From the NCBI GenBank assembly GCA_003008705.1, contig PDUO01000063.1:161690-225689 (forward strand): a stretch of DNA of 64,000 bases. The letters run 5' to 3'. The stretch comes from Pezicula radicicola. Lineage: Eukaryota > Ascomycota > Leotiomycetes > Helotiales > Dermateaceae. The notes under the pieces were generated by a model. The model did not search any database, was not told where the DNA came from, and saw nothing but the letters and a program-made list of their open reading frames with translations. Positions 36,198 through 48,609 of this stretch are shown here, piece by piece. The position numbers and the translations under genes were made by a program. Positions within the stretch are counted from its first letter, which is position 1. The number at the start of each line of letters is the position of its first letter.

Positions 36198-37194
36198 TTA
36201 ATCCTTCCACCGAGCCAAGAACTTCGCCATGTCGTCGGTGGGTTGAGATGCAGCTGTAGCCTGATCAAGGTTAGTATTCATTCGGGGAGTTAGGAGACGT
36301 TTCCAACGTACTGTGTTTTCATGGCTGGCTGCCGAATAGGTTTGCGCTTGAGTAACAGTTGTGACAATAGTTCCAGACGTAAGGTATGTGGACGCAAGAG
36401 TGACAGCAGAGGTAGGGAAGAGAGGGGCTGTGTTTGTTGCGGTAATTTTTGTGCCTGGCACTGGTTGCATTGGAGCATACCTCGTCAGGCCTGTCTGTAG
36501 TTGATATGAGGTTCCATATACACCCTCGTCTGATGCGGCTGCCGTTGTGGCAGTAGAACTAGTTACTTCATTAACTGTGTCTGGACCCGTTGTCCCCGAA
36601 ACAGACTCTAGAGCCTATTTAGAGTTAGCAACCGAAGTTGAATACCAACGAATAGACTACATACAGTCGTGACTGCTGTAGAGAAGGTGCCTGTCATTCC
36701 GGTGAGAGTGAATCGATCAGAGTAGTTTGTAACAGTTCCACCAGCTGTTGCGGTGGAGATCATACCGAAAAAACTAATCGCGTCATTAAAGAGCCCCTCA
36801 TGATGATTTATTTCTCTCTACATACTATGCATTGGTGGTTGAGTCTCCGGTGCCCACAGGAATCGTAACAGATATACTATCTCCGGCGGCAGTAAATGTG
36901 CTAGTAGCGGCGGAGTATAATTGCTGAGGGCTTTCATTGGATCCGCTGTAGAGTAGGAGTTGGAATGATGCGAGATCACTAAGGGAGGGAGAGTCCCCAG
37001 AGTCGGTCCAAGTGACGGTAATGGCAGTGCCGCCTGCGAGAGATGCGCCTGAATCACTGCATATTAGTGACACGACTTCATTGAGTAGGGGTACGGTTAA
37101 TTCAAATACCTGCTGCTGGAACGGTGAATTCGACATCGGCATACGCTAAGGGGCACAACGCTGCAATAAAGAATAAGGGGTTTGGAGAGCGCAT
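36198..37194 (-). CDS. Kre9/Knh1-like cell-wall beta-1,6-glucan protein
   Basis: Minus-strand exons 37194-37110, 37048-36826, 36773-36665, 36614-36312 and 36260-36198, about 260 residues. The signal peptide is MRSPNPLFFIAALCPLAYA. The N-terminal Kre9/Knh1 domain begins DVEFTVPAAG, continues ITVTWTDSGDSPSLSDL, and ends at INYSDRF-like VTNYSDRFTLTGMTGTFS. After a Ser/Thr-rich linker comes the C-terminal Kre9 domain, with RYAPMQPVPGTKIT and the terminal SQPTDDMAKFLARWKD. Family members are secreted O-mannosylated proteins needed for beta-1,6-glucan assembly. Exon 2 was started at the TTCAG acceptor (37049), because the nearer TGCAG would shift the frame. The absence of a GPI signal and the full-length C-terminal domain favour a Kre9/Knh1 orthologue. 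Confidence 0.88.
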
Positions 37195-37979
37195 TGTTGT
37201 GGGAGCGAAACGAATGACTGGCGAAACGAAAGGATCCTCGTAATCGCGATGCTATGAAAGTATGCAATGGGGAAGGTAGGTAGAGATGAGATGGTACTCA
37301 AAAGGTGAGTGAGGTTCGAAACAGGGCAGTTCACCAGATAGCCATTAAAGATTAGATGGCGCTAAAATTAGAAAGGGCCGGGTGGCGTCTGTACCTTAAA
37401 AACGTCAACCACCTAGAGTACGAAAGTGCCTTCGTATCAATACAAGATACTGCCCATATGTGCCCTTTTATTCGACAACGAAGTGCTCACGAGTTCTTTA
37501 GCTGAACCTTTAGTCTACCCTTAACAGTCAGTTACTTATATACATTTAGAATGGGACCAGGGTATGTCGTTATTGTACCTATGTATCCTTCGCGACCTTT
37601 TGCCACTTTACTTAGGTTGTTGACTAGTCGTTGTTAGTCGTTGTTGCTCGCATTTTCACATTCCATATCCATCTGCAACATGTATTTTTCTTTTTGCAGT
37701 TAAAATTAACACCATTTTAACAAAAAAGAAGCGGTAGAACTGTTGAATTACTGGAAATAGTCTAAATCCAGATCGAACCAACTAGCTTGACATCTAAGCT
37801 TCCCCAACTATTTAGCCTATTACTTAAATTATCTAATTTATGTTTCTTTAACAATAATCGATGTCATATCCGTTTAACATTATGCGGATTAGCTTCCAGG
37901 CTTTGATAGCTTTATATTAATAAATGCCAAGTCTACAGAATAAAATTGTGTTCCATAGAGATGCGCATGCTCCTGATAT
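37195..37979. other. AT-rich intergenic region
   Basis: Promoter of the Kre9-like gene, followed by AT-rich DNA (37650-37930). No gene was recognised. Confidence 0.45.
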
Positions 37980-39654
37980 TTGCCTAGGAAGCTTCTTAGC
38001 GAGCATCTACGTCACCACTTTGAGGGCTTTGTAACAAAGAGCATCAACAACACGGCTATCATCACAACCACCAAATCACATAGGAAACCAATTTTCAATA
38101 TCAGTGAAATCATAAACTACAAAGGTTTCAATCTTGAAAATACGCCCTCTCTCGAAGGGAAAGTAGCCGTTGTGACAGGCGGAAATGCTGTAAGAATAAC
38201 CATCCGACTGATTTAGATGCTCTCAAGTACTAACCTCCCAGCCAGGGCATCGGTCAGGAAATCGTTACGCAATTTCTTTTACATCATATTAGCAAGGTGT
38301 ATGTTCTAGCAAGAAGCAGCGAGAATTTTGAAATTGCAAAACGCAGTTGGCAGAACGACCCCAGAGTTAAAGACGTCGAGGCAAGAGTAGTGTTTCTTTC
38401 ATGTGATCTCAGCGACATCAAGACCGTACGAAAGGGGAAGATCTCTGGTAAGGTGCTTGATATTTCAGTGAAGTGAGAAGAGAGACCTTCCAGAGAAGTA
38501 ACTGTCTAAATACAAATCTGTGATAAAGAACCCTTTCGTCTTTGAAATAGGGGCTAATGCATACAGTAAGGTAAGTGCATGTAAAGAAACAAAGAGCAGA
38601 GAATTCTAGAATCTCCTCCAAACAACTAAAGGTGGCAGGAGATTTGGTGAGTAGATTGGATCGCCTTAGCATTCTATGCAACAATGCAGGCCTTCCAACT
38701 ATTCCAGACTAGAAACTTTCACCGCAGGTATGTTTCGAAGCTTCTGTGTATGTGCTACGCTAAGATGAGTAGGAAATCGAGACGATTTGGGCAACAAATG
38801 TCGTTGGCCCTTTTGTGCTTACTCAAGTTCTCCTTCCGAAGCTTGAGGATGCATCTGAAAAACATGGCACTGCTAGGATTGTCACCACCTCGTCTTCCTT
38901 CCACATGGGATGCCAAGAGTTGAATTTTGACCTCACCATGTCACCCACTCGAGTTAAAGTCCCGAAGCCATTAACTCGTGCTGGAGGTATGCAAGGTACG
39001 CTGGAAGCAAAAGAAATTCGCCTTTCTCTGCTGATCCTTCGCAGTAAGCTAGGCAATATTTTGTTCACAAGGGAACTTGGACGGCGTCTTGACAAAAAGG
39101 GTACGCATATAAATTCCTAATAACTCGCACCAACTGATGGCCCCTTGTTGTCTGCTGACAACAACCAAAGGATCTTTAAAAGTCTACGCTAACTGCTTCT
39201 TCTCTGGCAAGTACTCAACACCGCGAACCTAGTTACGGTTACTGCTCAGCGCAGAAACAACAACATTTGGAATCCTCCCTAGTAAGAGTTAACATGATCT
39301 AGCATCCCCACTGAGGCTACGGACACGTGGAAAGAGCTCTTCGGGACAATTCCAGGTAGCGTCTTGAAGGGAATCTTCGACTTCATCGGCCAGTCCACGA
39401 CTCAAGCTGCCGCCACTGCCATATATCTTGCTACCTCTCCAGAGGTTGAAGCCAAAGAACAGAAAGGCAAATACTTTATCCCCATAGCCACAGAAGACCA
39501 GTCGTCCCAGATTGCTGAAGATAAAGATCTCGCTCGGAATTTGTGGTATTGGTGCGATGACAAAGTCACCAACTCTGGTCTCCCATTTCCCTGCCGAAGC
39601 ATAAAGTATACTAACGATGAAGAGGTGTCTCCGGAAGAATTGGGACGAGGTTGA
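37980..39654 (+). pseudogene. Damaged short-chain dehydrogenase (retinol dehydrogenase-like)
   Basis: Clear SDR sequence spread over several exons: SLEGKVAVVTGGNA then GIGQEIVTQFLL (NAD-binding), CDLSDIKT, RLSILCNNAGLPTIPD (NNAG), ETIWATNVVGPFVLTQ, GTARIVTTSSSFH, the active-site YxxxK region WRYASKLGNILF, and a long C-terminal part (IPTEATDTWKELFG to about 39654). Three lesions are visible. There is no in-frame ATG before the Rossmann motif. A TAG at about 38709 stands where relatives have PDYKLSPQ. A one-base loss near 38957 separates the frame of TMSPTRVK from that of PEAINSCWRYASK. Splice sites are otherwise canonical and the C-terminal half is open, so the inactivation looks recent. Confidence 0.75.
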
Positions 39655-39951
39655 TACGGAAAATTTGCCAACAGAAGGTTGAGCTTTTGCTTCCCTAGTC
39701 CAGTACTAGGTAGAAATGTAATACACCGCTCCCTTAGACTAACAGTAGCTTTTTCTTGTCTCTCTTGGCTAGGTTGAAGATCTAAAGCTTCTGCAGCTGT
39801 GACACCACGTACCGAGCGAAGTTAGTTACTCGCCTAGTAGATGTAGGTGGTTCATAACGTGTTTGTCTCCAACGATTAAGACTAGGACACGTAGAAGAAA
39901 AGGCCTTGCGCTTAAGCTCAAAGCAACAGCGGAGGAAGCAATTGCAATCAA

Positions 39952-40887
39952 TTATAATCTTTCGCCAACCCATTTCCACCACTTATCAACGTTAGGACTG
40001 CCAACAACGTTGCCACCAGCAACCTCAATCGTGATATTGAACTCTTCCATCTGTGCAAAGTTGAACTTGCTAGATCCCACCTCGCCAAGCCAATCGTCAT
40101 TTTCTGCATCATCATCCCCCATACCAACCCCAGAGTCCAGTAAACCCTTAGATCTGGAGGTCCTAACTTTTGTAATCTCTCCTTCAAGACTACTCTTAAC
40201 TAAAGCCGGAGGGAGCGCAGTGAAGAGATCAAGCTTGTTCGCAGCAATTAAGACAGGCATCTCCTTCAGCGCCTTCGCAGTCTTTCCATTGGTCATGGTC
40301 TTTTGGAGTAGGAGTAAGATGTCGTGAAGATAATCAGCCGTCTGGCGTAGTCCCTCGTCACCAGCGGACAATGTTGCAGCATCCACCAGGAAGATCAGGC
40401 CCTTGAGATTCTGTGGGTTTGTAATGTTCTCGAGTGCATGGTGTCGCAATTTTCCGTGCCCCGGAGTATCGATTAGGAGAAATTTCTTGTGAATTAAAGT
40501 TGTAGGATCATTGACAGAACGATATTTGTTAGAGCCAGCGACAGTCCCAACAGGTAATGAACATTCAACTGCGAGCGGGGACTGAGAGGTATGAGTGGCC
40601 GAGGCCTTGGTTCCGCGTTCAAACTACAGCGCCGTCAGTCAAACATGTTCTATGCAACATCTTGGGTGCGCAGATCATAGAGAACACACCAGAGTAACAA
40701 GGGACGTCTTTCCAGAGCCACTCGGTCCTATCAAAAGGATTGAGGGTAAAGTTATGAGACCGCTAGCACGGAAGACGATCGTGTGGAGGAACAGGGGTAT
40801 TGTTATGGCAATAACAATTGCAATGGCGAGACCCAAGGGCGATGGACTCAAGAGAGCATGCACCCAATCCATGATGATGGAGGACAT
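39952..40887 (-). CDS. SRP102: Signal recognition particle receptor subunit beta
   Basis: Minus-strand exons 40887-40690 and 40623-39952, joined at phase 0 across a 66-nt intron, encode 289 residues. A membrane anchor (PLGLAIAIVIAITIPLFLHT, about residues 17-36) precedes a small GTPase fold. The fold has P-loop GPSGSGKTSL, DTPGHGKLR as G3, and AANKLDLF as G4. An acidic insertion (GLLDSGVGMGDDDAENDDW) lies before the C-terminal helix. This is the ER-membrane beta subunit that holds SRP receptor alpha; the symbol follows the yeast gene. SRP72, in the same targeting pathway, is 32 kb away. The gene is divergent from AKR1. Confidence 0.9.
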
Positions 40888-41378
40888 GACTGTCTAGACG
40901 GCGACACACACCAAGGGAAATGTGGCGTGGAAGGGACTGTTGGAATTAAAATTAGAGTTGGTATGGAAGGCTGAGAGATGTCGCCGACTTCAAGCTAGGG
41001 ACTGTAAGGTAGGTAGGAACGGTGCCGTAGTCTGTACTGTACCTACTCCACTCCGTACATGAATTTAAATTGAAAGCTTGTTTGGTAAACGAGGCTGAAG
41101 CTTCCTTCTCGGATCGCCACGAAAGTGAGACAAGCGCGACCTTATCATCACTGAACCTCCGTACACACCCACCTGCGCGCTGCAAATCTTCATCCTTCTT
41201 GTATCGTACACAACTTCACCTTCACCTTCAATAATTTCATAATGTACATACAATTGCGTGCCTCTTAAAGTCTCCGTTAACGATTATTCACGACTCTTTA
41301 CTCACCGTCTTCCAACACCCATCATCCGTCCTCTTTGCGCGCACACCTCGATCCGAACTTTCCTCTCTCAATCCGCCA
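40888..41378. promoter_or_regulatory. divergent promoter, SRP receptor beta / AKR1
   Basis: 491 bp between divergent start codons, with CT/CA-rich leaders on the AKR1 side. No ORF with support and no recognisable operator was found. Confidence 0.45.
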
Positions 41379-43799
41379 ATGTCTCACGCAGATGCAAAGT
41401 CTCAATCGGGCACTGCTCCTCACCTTCCTCACAGCAAAGCAGCAGTTGCATCACCTAAGCTGAGTGATGACGATCATGTAGAGCTAGAAAATCTGCCTTC
41501 TGGGCCATCACTGAGTCCGGACGAGGACATCATGCAACTGGCGCGCCTTGGTGATATTGATGCCATACAGAAACTCTACGACAGCGGCAAATTCGATGCT
41601 TCTTACTGCGATGCAGAGGGAATTAGCCCTTTACATGTCTGTCCCAAGTTCCGAAGCCGTCTAGAAGAGCACTAACCATGATCTAGTGGGCTGCAATCAA
41701 CAACCAATACGCCATGTGCCAGTTTCTCCTGAGATCAGGAGCCGACGTCAACAAGAAAGGAGGGGAATCGGTAGCAACACCTGCCATGTGGGCTGCCCAA
41801 CGGTGCCATTACTACACCGTCCATCTTCTGCTCGAGAATGGTGCCGATCCTCTCATAACGGATGTCCAGGGTTACAACATCCTCCATCTTGCAACCTTCG
41901 AGGGTAACATTTTCCTCCTCGTGCTACTACTTCACCAGAATATCCCAGTCGATGTACTGGATACACACAGCCACACTTGTCTCATGTGGGCAGCATACAA
42001 AGGATACCCTGCTTGCGTAGACCTTTTTCTAAGATGGGGAGCAGATGTACATGCGACGGATGAGACCGGCTTCACAGCATTACATTGGGCGCTTGTGAAA
42101 GGCTCCCAAGGATGTATTCAGAAATTGGTGGAGTATGGTGCCGACCGATTTGCAGAAACTTCAAATGGTAAGACACCTGCAATCACTGCCGAGGAAATGA
42201 AGACGGTGCGGATGTGGCACAGAGCCTTAAAAGAATGTGGCTTTGATGAAGATGGTATGCCCGTCACTCTCGACTTTCCAATGTCATCTTGGCTTTTGAA
42301 GGATAAACGTGCGTTCATGAAAAAGTTCTTCTTTTTATGGCCATTCCTTATTCTCTGGGCCATGGTCATGGTTGTGAGCCATATGGTTGTCTATGCAGGA
42401 GTGCCTCTTTCACTATTCATTGGCTATGGACTACAATGGATTGCGACGCAAGTAATGGAATATGCTCCATCAGATATGAGGCACATGCACAAAACGGTAA
42501 GAATTTCTCATCCTCGTATTATTTTATGCTAATCAGTCGTAGCCGTGGCTCGCTGGTATTTTTGCTGCCACCCTGTTCTGGGTTGGTTTGAGATATTTCA
42601 CCCATATTTTACCTGGTTAGTCAACTGCTTGCGAATTGACGCTCGTAACTAACTGGCTTTAGCGACATACTCATCAAATCCCTTTACAAACATTGTATAC
42701 CTTTCAATGTATTCGATGTGCGGATATTTCTACTTCTGTACTATGTTTTATGAACCTGGTTTCGTACCAAAGCTGGGCGGTTTGACCCAGCAAAAAGCCG
42801 TCATCGATGAGCTTCTGAGCTTGTGGAAGTTTGATGAACAGAATTTCTGTGTTCCATGCATGGTTCGCATGCCTCTGAGAAGTAAACATTGCAAAAGATG
42901 CAATCGGTGTGTTGCAAAACATGACCAGTAAGTCCACTGCAATGCCCATAAGTGACAGATTTGCTTACTCTGCCGAAGTCATTGCCCCTGGGTGTTCAAC
43001 TGCATTGGTGTTAATAACCACCGTCACTTCTTTCTATATCTAGTAACCCTTGAACTTGGTATCATCTTGCTCGTGAGATTAACTATTGCATGTAAGTACC
43101 TACGAATCGTCCCTTCTACTTAGAGAGCTAACCAAGGGTGAAGACTTCGAAAGTGTAGCCGATAATGGTGGCACTAATTGTAATATCCTCTCACCCAGCC
43201 TATGCAAGGTTGTGAATGCAGATCCTTACACACTTGTCTTGTCTATATGGGCCGCTCTCCAGACGACGTGGGTCACTATGTTGCTCTTCGTGCAATTGGT
43301 ACAGATATCAAGGGCGATGACTACTTGGGAGAATATGAAGAGCGCGAATCATGGTCATGGCAGTAAGGCTTCGGAGGCTATTACCTCAGCACTCACAACA
43401 GGAACTACATCAATGGCTGGCGCTCAACTGGGCGGAAATGGATTGGGACCAGATCCGGCATTGCCCCCAACTCATGCTCCCGGACACCATCACCATAAAG
43501 CAGGATGCTTTGCACAGTGGAAGAAGATACTAGGTGTCGACACTTTCGTCGAAACAGCTCTACACGGATATGAGGGGAACAAGAATAGAAGACGTGCGGC
43601 ACAGAATCCTTTCTCTCGTGGTGTTTGCGGGAACTGCAAAGACTTCTGGTGTGATCCAGCACCAGTGTTTGGGAAGCGGGAGAACGGCACTGCATGGCTG
43701 GGCGGAGAAGTTGTGAACTATACGATGATGTACGAAACCCCATCCAGGCTGAGCGCGAGAGGTGGATACCAGAGCGTTGCTGCCGATGATTCTGTATAA
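41379..43799 (+). CDS. AKR1: Ankyrin-repeat palmitoyltransferase Akr1
   Basis: Six exons, 41379-41636, 41687-42496, 42543-42615, 42663-42927, 42979-43091 and 43144-43799, about 724 residues. Residues 45-270 hold ankyrin repeats ([61 protein letters not shown]). Transmembrane segments follow ([20 protein letters not shown] and others). The DHHC cysteine-rich domain is [20 protein letters not shown] then [20 protein letters not shown]; the DHHC motif itself is split by intron 4. More membrane helices and a His-rich cytosolic tail ([10 protein letters not shown]) complete the protein. Akr1 palmitoylates soluble and peripheral proteins at Golgi membranes and affects endocytosis and pheromone signalling in yeast. 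The last acceptor (43143) is an AAG and is the least certain junction. Confidence 0.9.
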
Positions 43800-44316
43800 T
43801 TGTAAATGAGTACTCGAGCCCAAGTCGAAACCCACTTTAGGCTTTTATGAACATTATGTGGATAGCAATCACATAATTTAATGCCACCCCAACTTAGAGA
43901 CTCCATATGTGACTGAATGCACGAGATTATGTACTATAAAAGCCAATCTTTACTTTGACTAACATCAGACATGATGTGTAAGTGGAATGATGGTAGATAA
44001 CCTGACCTATTACTTATGAAAGGTGTTGTCTTGTGCCAAATCGTGATAATTGCGCCTATCCTTCAAACACCTCGATGCATGATATATTTGTTTACTGAAC
44101 ACAGAGTTAGCCAATATTATCATGGAACAAGTTAATGCAGATTCATACTCGCACAACTTGTTGATAGGCTGGGAACCAGCGTTCATGAAGCCAGATCAGG
44201 CGTCCAAATCCGTCATCAAAAATGGCTTGCATGAAGTAAAGATATATCCGAACTGAGAAACATCTTTCCCGCTATCATTGTGAGCCGCCAGACCATCGGC
44301 ACAATGAGCAGTATGT
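43800..44316. other. convergent intergenic region
   Basis: Between the 3' ends of AKR1 and the membrane protein gene. No gene was seen. A short near-repeat of GGGCATCGCCACATGAGCAT lies at 44334-44365, at the end of the neighbouring ORF. Confidence 0.4.
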
Positions 44317-44934
44317 TCATAATGCGCCACATGGGCATCGCCACATGAGCATCGCCACATGAGCATCAATTGGTCTCCGATTAATCACTGCCCGATGGAG
44401 CTTCTTCCACGTATATGCGCAATGAAGGAAATGATATTCGAGATTCGTGTAATAGACTGGTGGCTCTCCCATTCGACGAATGAAATCGGCGGTGATTTCA
44501 TGCTGAAATTCCTTGTCCGCATACCAACGCCACTCCTCCCTCATAAGGAACTCCACCTCGAGCTCAATATCGTGGCAGGCAGGCGGTACCCAAGCTCCGG
44601 GTATGGAAGAGTTGACGCAACCGTTATTGCAAGCCTCTTCCGGGGAAGCACCGCAGTCTTCGTATTGAAACTGACGAAGTGATGAGTCTATATTCAATGA
44701 TGAAGTGAGTTGGCTTCTTTCTTTGACGAGGAAGGTAGGACTTAACAGAGTCCAGAATAGTAACTGTATGCTTATGTATATTATCCACTTTTTGAGCTTT
44801 AGTCGGCGAGACTTCTCGGTTGCCTTTGGCAAGTGTGGGGGCAGATCGAAGTCGATATCTTCGAGAGAATCAAGTCGCTTCGGATCCTCGATACTATCTC
44901 TGCGGAGCAACAGGTTTCCTTTGGCTTCGTCCAT
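44317..44934 (-). CDS. Single-pass membrane protein of unknown role, HxxHC motif
   Basis: From the ATG at 44934 (MDEAKGNLLLRRDS) this is a 205-residue single-exon protein. The frame is open further upstream to 45282, but that part does not look like family sequence. A Lys/Arg-rich patch precedes one hydrophobic span (WIIYISIQLLFWTLLSPTFL, about residues 58-77). The outer part has CGASPEEACNNGCV, AWVPPACHDIELEVEFL, WRWYADKE and LEYHFLHCAYTWKKLHRAV, a pattern common in an uncharacterised Pezizomycotina family. The HxxHC segment resembles the catalytic-type motif of UstYa (DUF3328) oxidases, but only one such motif is present. The C-terminus (after RRPIDAHVAML) deviates from relatives and may be altered. 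Confidence 0.65.
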   Translation of the reverse strand: MDEAKGNLLLRRDSIEDPKRLDSLEDIDFDLPPHLPKATEKSRRLKLKKWIIYISIQLLFWTLLSPTFLVKERSQLTSSLNIDSSLRQFQYEDCGASPEEACNNGCVNSSIPGAWVPPACHDIELEVEFLMREEWRWYADKEFQHEITADFIRRMGEPPVYYTNLEYHFLHCAYTWKKLHRAVINRRPIDAHVAMLMWRCPCGAL

Positions 44935-45589
44935 TATTGTAGGTGGAAGACGAAAACGTACGAGACTAGAGAAAGAGGAATGGAAATCAAAGAGGGTTGT
45001 GTGCCTGCCTCTACTTGGAGCGGTTGCACACGAGCATTGCTTAAAACAGGCCCTCGCACAAGAAGATCCGCTACCGTAAAATTGTGACATAAGTCGCTTG
45101 ACCTGTCTGATACCGTTGTAAAAGAGGTAATTAGAGAAGAGACGGACAAGGCAGAGACAAGCAAAGATTTGGCGTGATAATGCAGAGTGAGCATTAAGAA
45201 TACTCACGGAGCAGCGGCATAGGTTGCGGCACTGCAACATCAGCGGTGCATCCCTCCTCTTTGGTGTAGTGTTGCTATGCAACTATGTAATGTACAGAGT
45301 CACAACAGGGTGTGAAGTAGTTTCTCACTACACAATGGTGCCCAGAAGAATGGACAATATGAAGATGGTGAAATCTATACTAGTAATAAGTAGCATTTAG
45401 CCTAAGAAATACCTAAATCACTGTCTATAATATTTCACGTAATGCACCTGCCTTTTAACATACCTTCTGTACATGGACCGAGGCCATCTTCTTCAGCCAG
45501 CCTGCTTAATTTTAGAACCTCAACCTTCACTCACAAATGCATTTATTTACTCATGAATAGTTGCCACGAGAACTACGTCGAAACTATCA
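44935..45589. other. intergenic, border of gene-rich region and accessory island
   Basis: Promoter side of the membrane protein gene, then the start of the ABC transporter remnant. An open frame continues upstream on the minus strand to 45282 without family resemblance. Nothing else was seen. Confidence 0.4.
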
Positions 45590-48560
45590 ATGCTCTCCGG
45601 CGATGATCTTTTCGGTCCTGCTGTGAAGTCCCAGCTCTGTCGCGGTGGATTTGATTTCACTGGTACGCTGCAGGCATAATGAGTGAGTGCGACAGAAGAG
45701 CTAACCGTGGCCACCATTACAAGCTGCCGTTGTATTCAAAGCAAGTATTTTGTCAATTGGCCCTGCAGCCATTTTCCTCCTGGCTATCCCATTGCGAGTC
45801 TTGCATCTATGCCGGAAGCCAATTAGGGCTCGCCAGACGTGTTTGTATGGGCTCAAGCTGGTAAGTATGAAATTCAACTTCCGTCTCAATGATGGCCTGT
45901 TTACTTTGGCTAGACAATTATTGCTATTCTAACTGCTTTGCAATTGGTTCTTTTAGTTGCTTGGTCTACAGTCCGTGGAAGCAACTTCATTACATCACGC
46001 GTTTCTATTGCTTCCTGCGCCTTGGATCTCTGTTCTGCTTTAGGTCTGGCTCTGCTCTCTCACTATAAGCATAAAAAATCAGTCCGCCCCTCTTTTATCA
46101 TCACGGTATATCTTCCCACCTCCTGCATCTTCGATATAGTCTGGGCCAGAACTCAATGGTTCGTGAGCAGCAAACACAACGTAGCTGAAATCTTGACTAC
46201 AATCATCTTTGTGAAATTAGTGATGCTAGTCCTAGAGAATTGGAACAAAAGGAGAATTTTGATATTGGTATACCGCGACCTCGCATCAGAAAGCGGAAGT
46301 GGATATTCAGTTGAAGCCTTTTCTTGTGGATCAATCCCCTGTTTCTACAGGGCTTGAAGAAAGTGCTGTCTTTTAATGACCTCTTTCGTGTTCACGGACC
46401 TCTATCGTCGGCCACGATATTGGAGCATCTTGAAGGAAAATGGATGAAAGGAGGAACCTACTACAAGACAGAAGCCCATGGTGACATCGGCTAACGCCCC
46501 CCAGACAACCGAAGCCATCGATACTCACTTCTTTGGACAGTTGCAGTGACCTTCAAGTGGCCCTTTCTTGAGATTGTCTTCCCGAGACTCTGCCTTGCTT
46601 TAATGTGGTCTAAGTAAGCAGCAAGTAGAAGTGGAAGGCCATTTCTAAATATTTCTCTTTACACCTGGATCTTGGATGACGATCTAATTCTGAAATCTGT
46701 AAACTGACTCGGAGTTATCAACCTCCAGCCGTTCTTGATACAAGCATCTGTCGAATTCATCGACTCAAATTCGCCTAGAGAAGACCTTAATATCGGATAC
46801 GGTCTAGTTGGAGCATATGCCATAGTCATGGCTGTGAGTTACTAATCCTTTTTCCAATGCAAGCTAAATCATTCTAGATCTTCACTGGATGGTATCAACA
46901 TCTTACATATCGCCTTGTGACGATTGTCAGGGCGGCCTGATTGCTATGCTTTATAAAAGAATGGCAAAAGTCAAAAACAGCCAAGTTACCGAATCGGCTG
47001 CTATGACTCCGATGGGAATTGATGGACTTTATTTTAGGAATTATTATTAAAGAAGTAGGTACTATTAGACTAGGTTAGTAGAGGTTATTAAAAGCCTCTT
47101 AGAAGATATACTATTCTTAGAACTTAGAGAGAGTAAGGAAGTTTAATTCTAGTAACTAAAGGTTATATAAGAAGAGCGAAAAATTGCAGAAGCATTAGAG
47201 TTCACAGGTGACGTGTGGGTAGACACAATCTAGGTACTCATAGCAATATGGATCCTTGAAGATCAACTTAGTTCTGTCTGTGCAATGCTCGTCTTCATTG
47301 CTACAGGTAATCGATTACCAAATCCAGAGTTTCACTGCCTTCAATACTGACATGGCCTGATGCTTTAAGACAGGTCACCAAAAGATCTAGTTTGAGGCGA
47401 TCCAGGAAAGAATCAACACGACATCACAGGTTATTGGGTCAATGACGAGTGCCAAAATGCTCGGTTTGACAGACAAGATATTGACCACAATACAGAGCAT
47501 GCGTGTCAAAGAACTGGATTTGTCAAAACAATACCGCAAATTGTCTACCACGAATATGTGTCTTGGTAAGTGGTTAACGGCCAGGGCAGTGAACATACCT
47601 ATAATCATGACTCCAATATTTACCTTCGCTATTTTTTCGGTTTCGGGGACAAAAATGGTGGTTCTCTGGATGTCGCTCGCGCTTTTACATCTTTAGCAAT
47701 ACTAAGTCTTTTAAGCCATTCAATGGCTAGTGTTATATCTGCCATACCACAAATATACTCAACTATAGGATGTTTCCAGCGGATTGAGAGCTTTCTCCAA
47801 GAGTCCTCTAGAGAAGACAGTAGAGAGGTTAACACCGGTTTAATCACAAATCATAGCCAAGAATCTGGGGCAATCGCATTACTTCTGTGCCCAATCTCCA
47901 GCGGCAAGACGCCGAATAATGATTCTACTTCTGCTGTACACATTTCACAGGGGATCTTTGGATGGGCGGATGGGCCACTGATCATTGAAAATATCGATTT
48001 AAAGTTTCCACAATCAGCACTTACTATGATTGTAGGTCCCTCGGGATGAAGGAAATTCACACTGTTGAAAGCAATATTTGGTGAGACATTCCTGTCAAAC
48101 GGCTCCATGCAAGTCCAGTCGACAGAGATTGCATTTTGTGACCGAAGTACGTGGATTCCAAGTGGTACTTTTCGAGACATTATCACTGGCCAGTCTGGAT
48201 TTGATGATGCCTGGTATCGTTCAGTTATTGATGCATGTTCATTGGTAAGGGATTTCCGGGAGATGTTTCACGGCGATCGAACAAAAGTTAACAGCAACGG
48301 AATCAAACTGAGTGGAGGTCAGAAGCAGCGTTTAGTAAGTAGAGTCGGAGTTTCCCTATGTCTATCACTTGCTTACACTTTTTGCAAAGTCAATTTCGAG
48401 AGCAGTATATCCACGCAAACGAATGGCAATCTTCGATGATGTTTTGGGTGGGTTAAATCCAATCACAGAAGAATTATTCTTGGCCGAAGTATTTGGCGAA
48501 CATGGAATTCTCCGCAAGAACAGGATCACTGCCATCTTGGTAACTCACACCTGTAAATAA
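45590..48560 (+). pseudogene. ABC-C multidrug transporter remnant
   Basis: The ATG at 45590 starts MLSGDDLFGP..CRGGFDFT, the usual opening of fungal ABC-C pumps. Membrane spans follow (SILSIGPAAIFLLAIPLRVLHL, TIIAILTALQLVLLVAWSTV). Later pieces read GVINLQPFLIQASVEFI, FTGWYQHLTYRLVT, SAKMLGLTDKILTTIQSMR and YSTIGCFQRIESFL. The first nucleotide-binding domain has the signature LSGGQKQR and the Walker B IFDDVLGGLNP. Walker A is broken (VGPSG followed by TGA, then RKFTLLKA). Frameshifts occur near 46300, stop codons pepper 46490-46650, and a short AT-rich block (47030-47170) interrupts the second part of the membrane domain. The gene ends at THTCK, where a transposon begins 50 bp later; the second half of the transporter is missing. 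Confidence 0.82.
47030..47172. repeat. short AT-rich RIP-like insertion in ABC pseudogene
   Basis: About 140 bp rich in TTATTA, AGTAGG and TTATATAAG words split the transporter between SQVTESAAMT and the resumption at EALEFTGDVWVD. Base composition differs sharply from both flanks. It is probably a fragment of an old repeat; exact borders are uncertain. Confidence 0.45.
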
Positions 48561-48609
48561 TGAGTAGATAAATTAGATTAGATGGAACAGTCATATATTA
48601 ATGGCCTTA

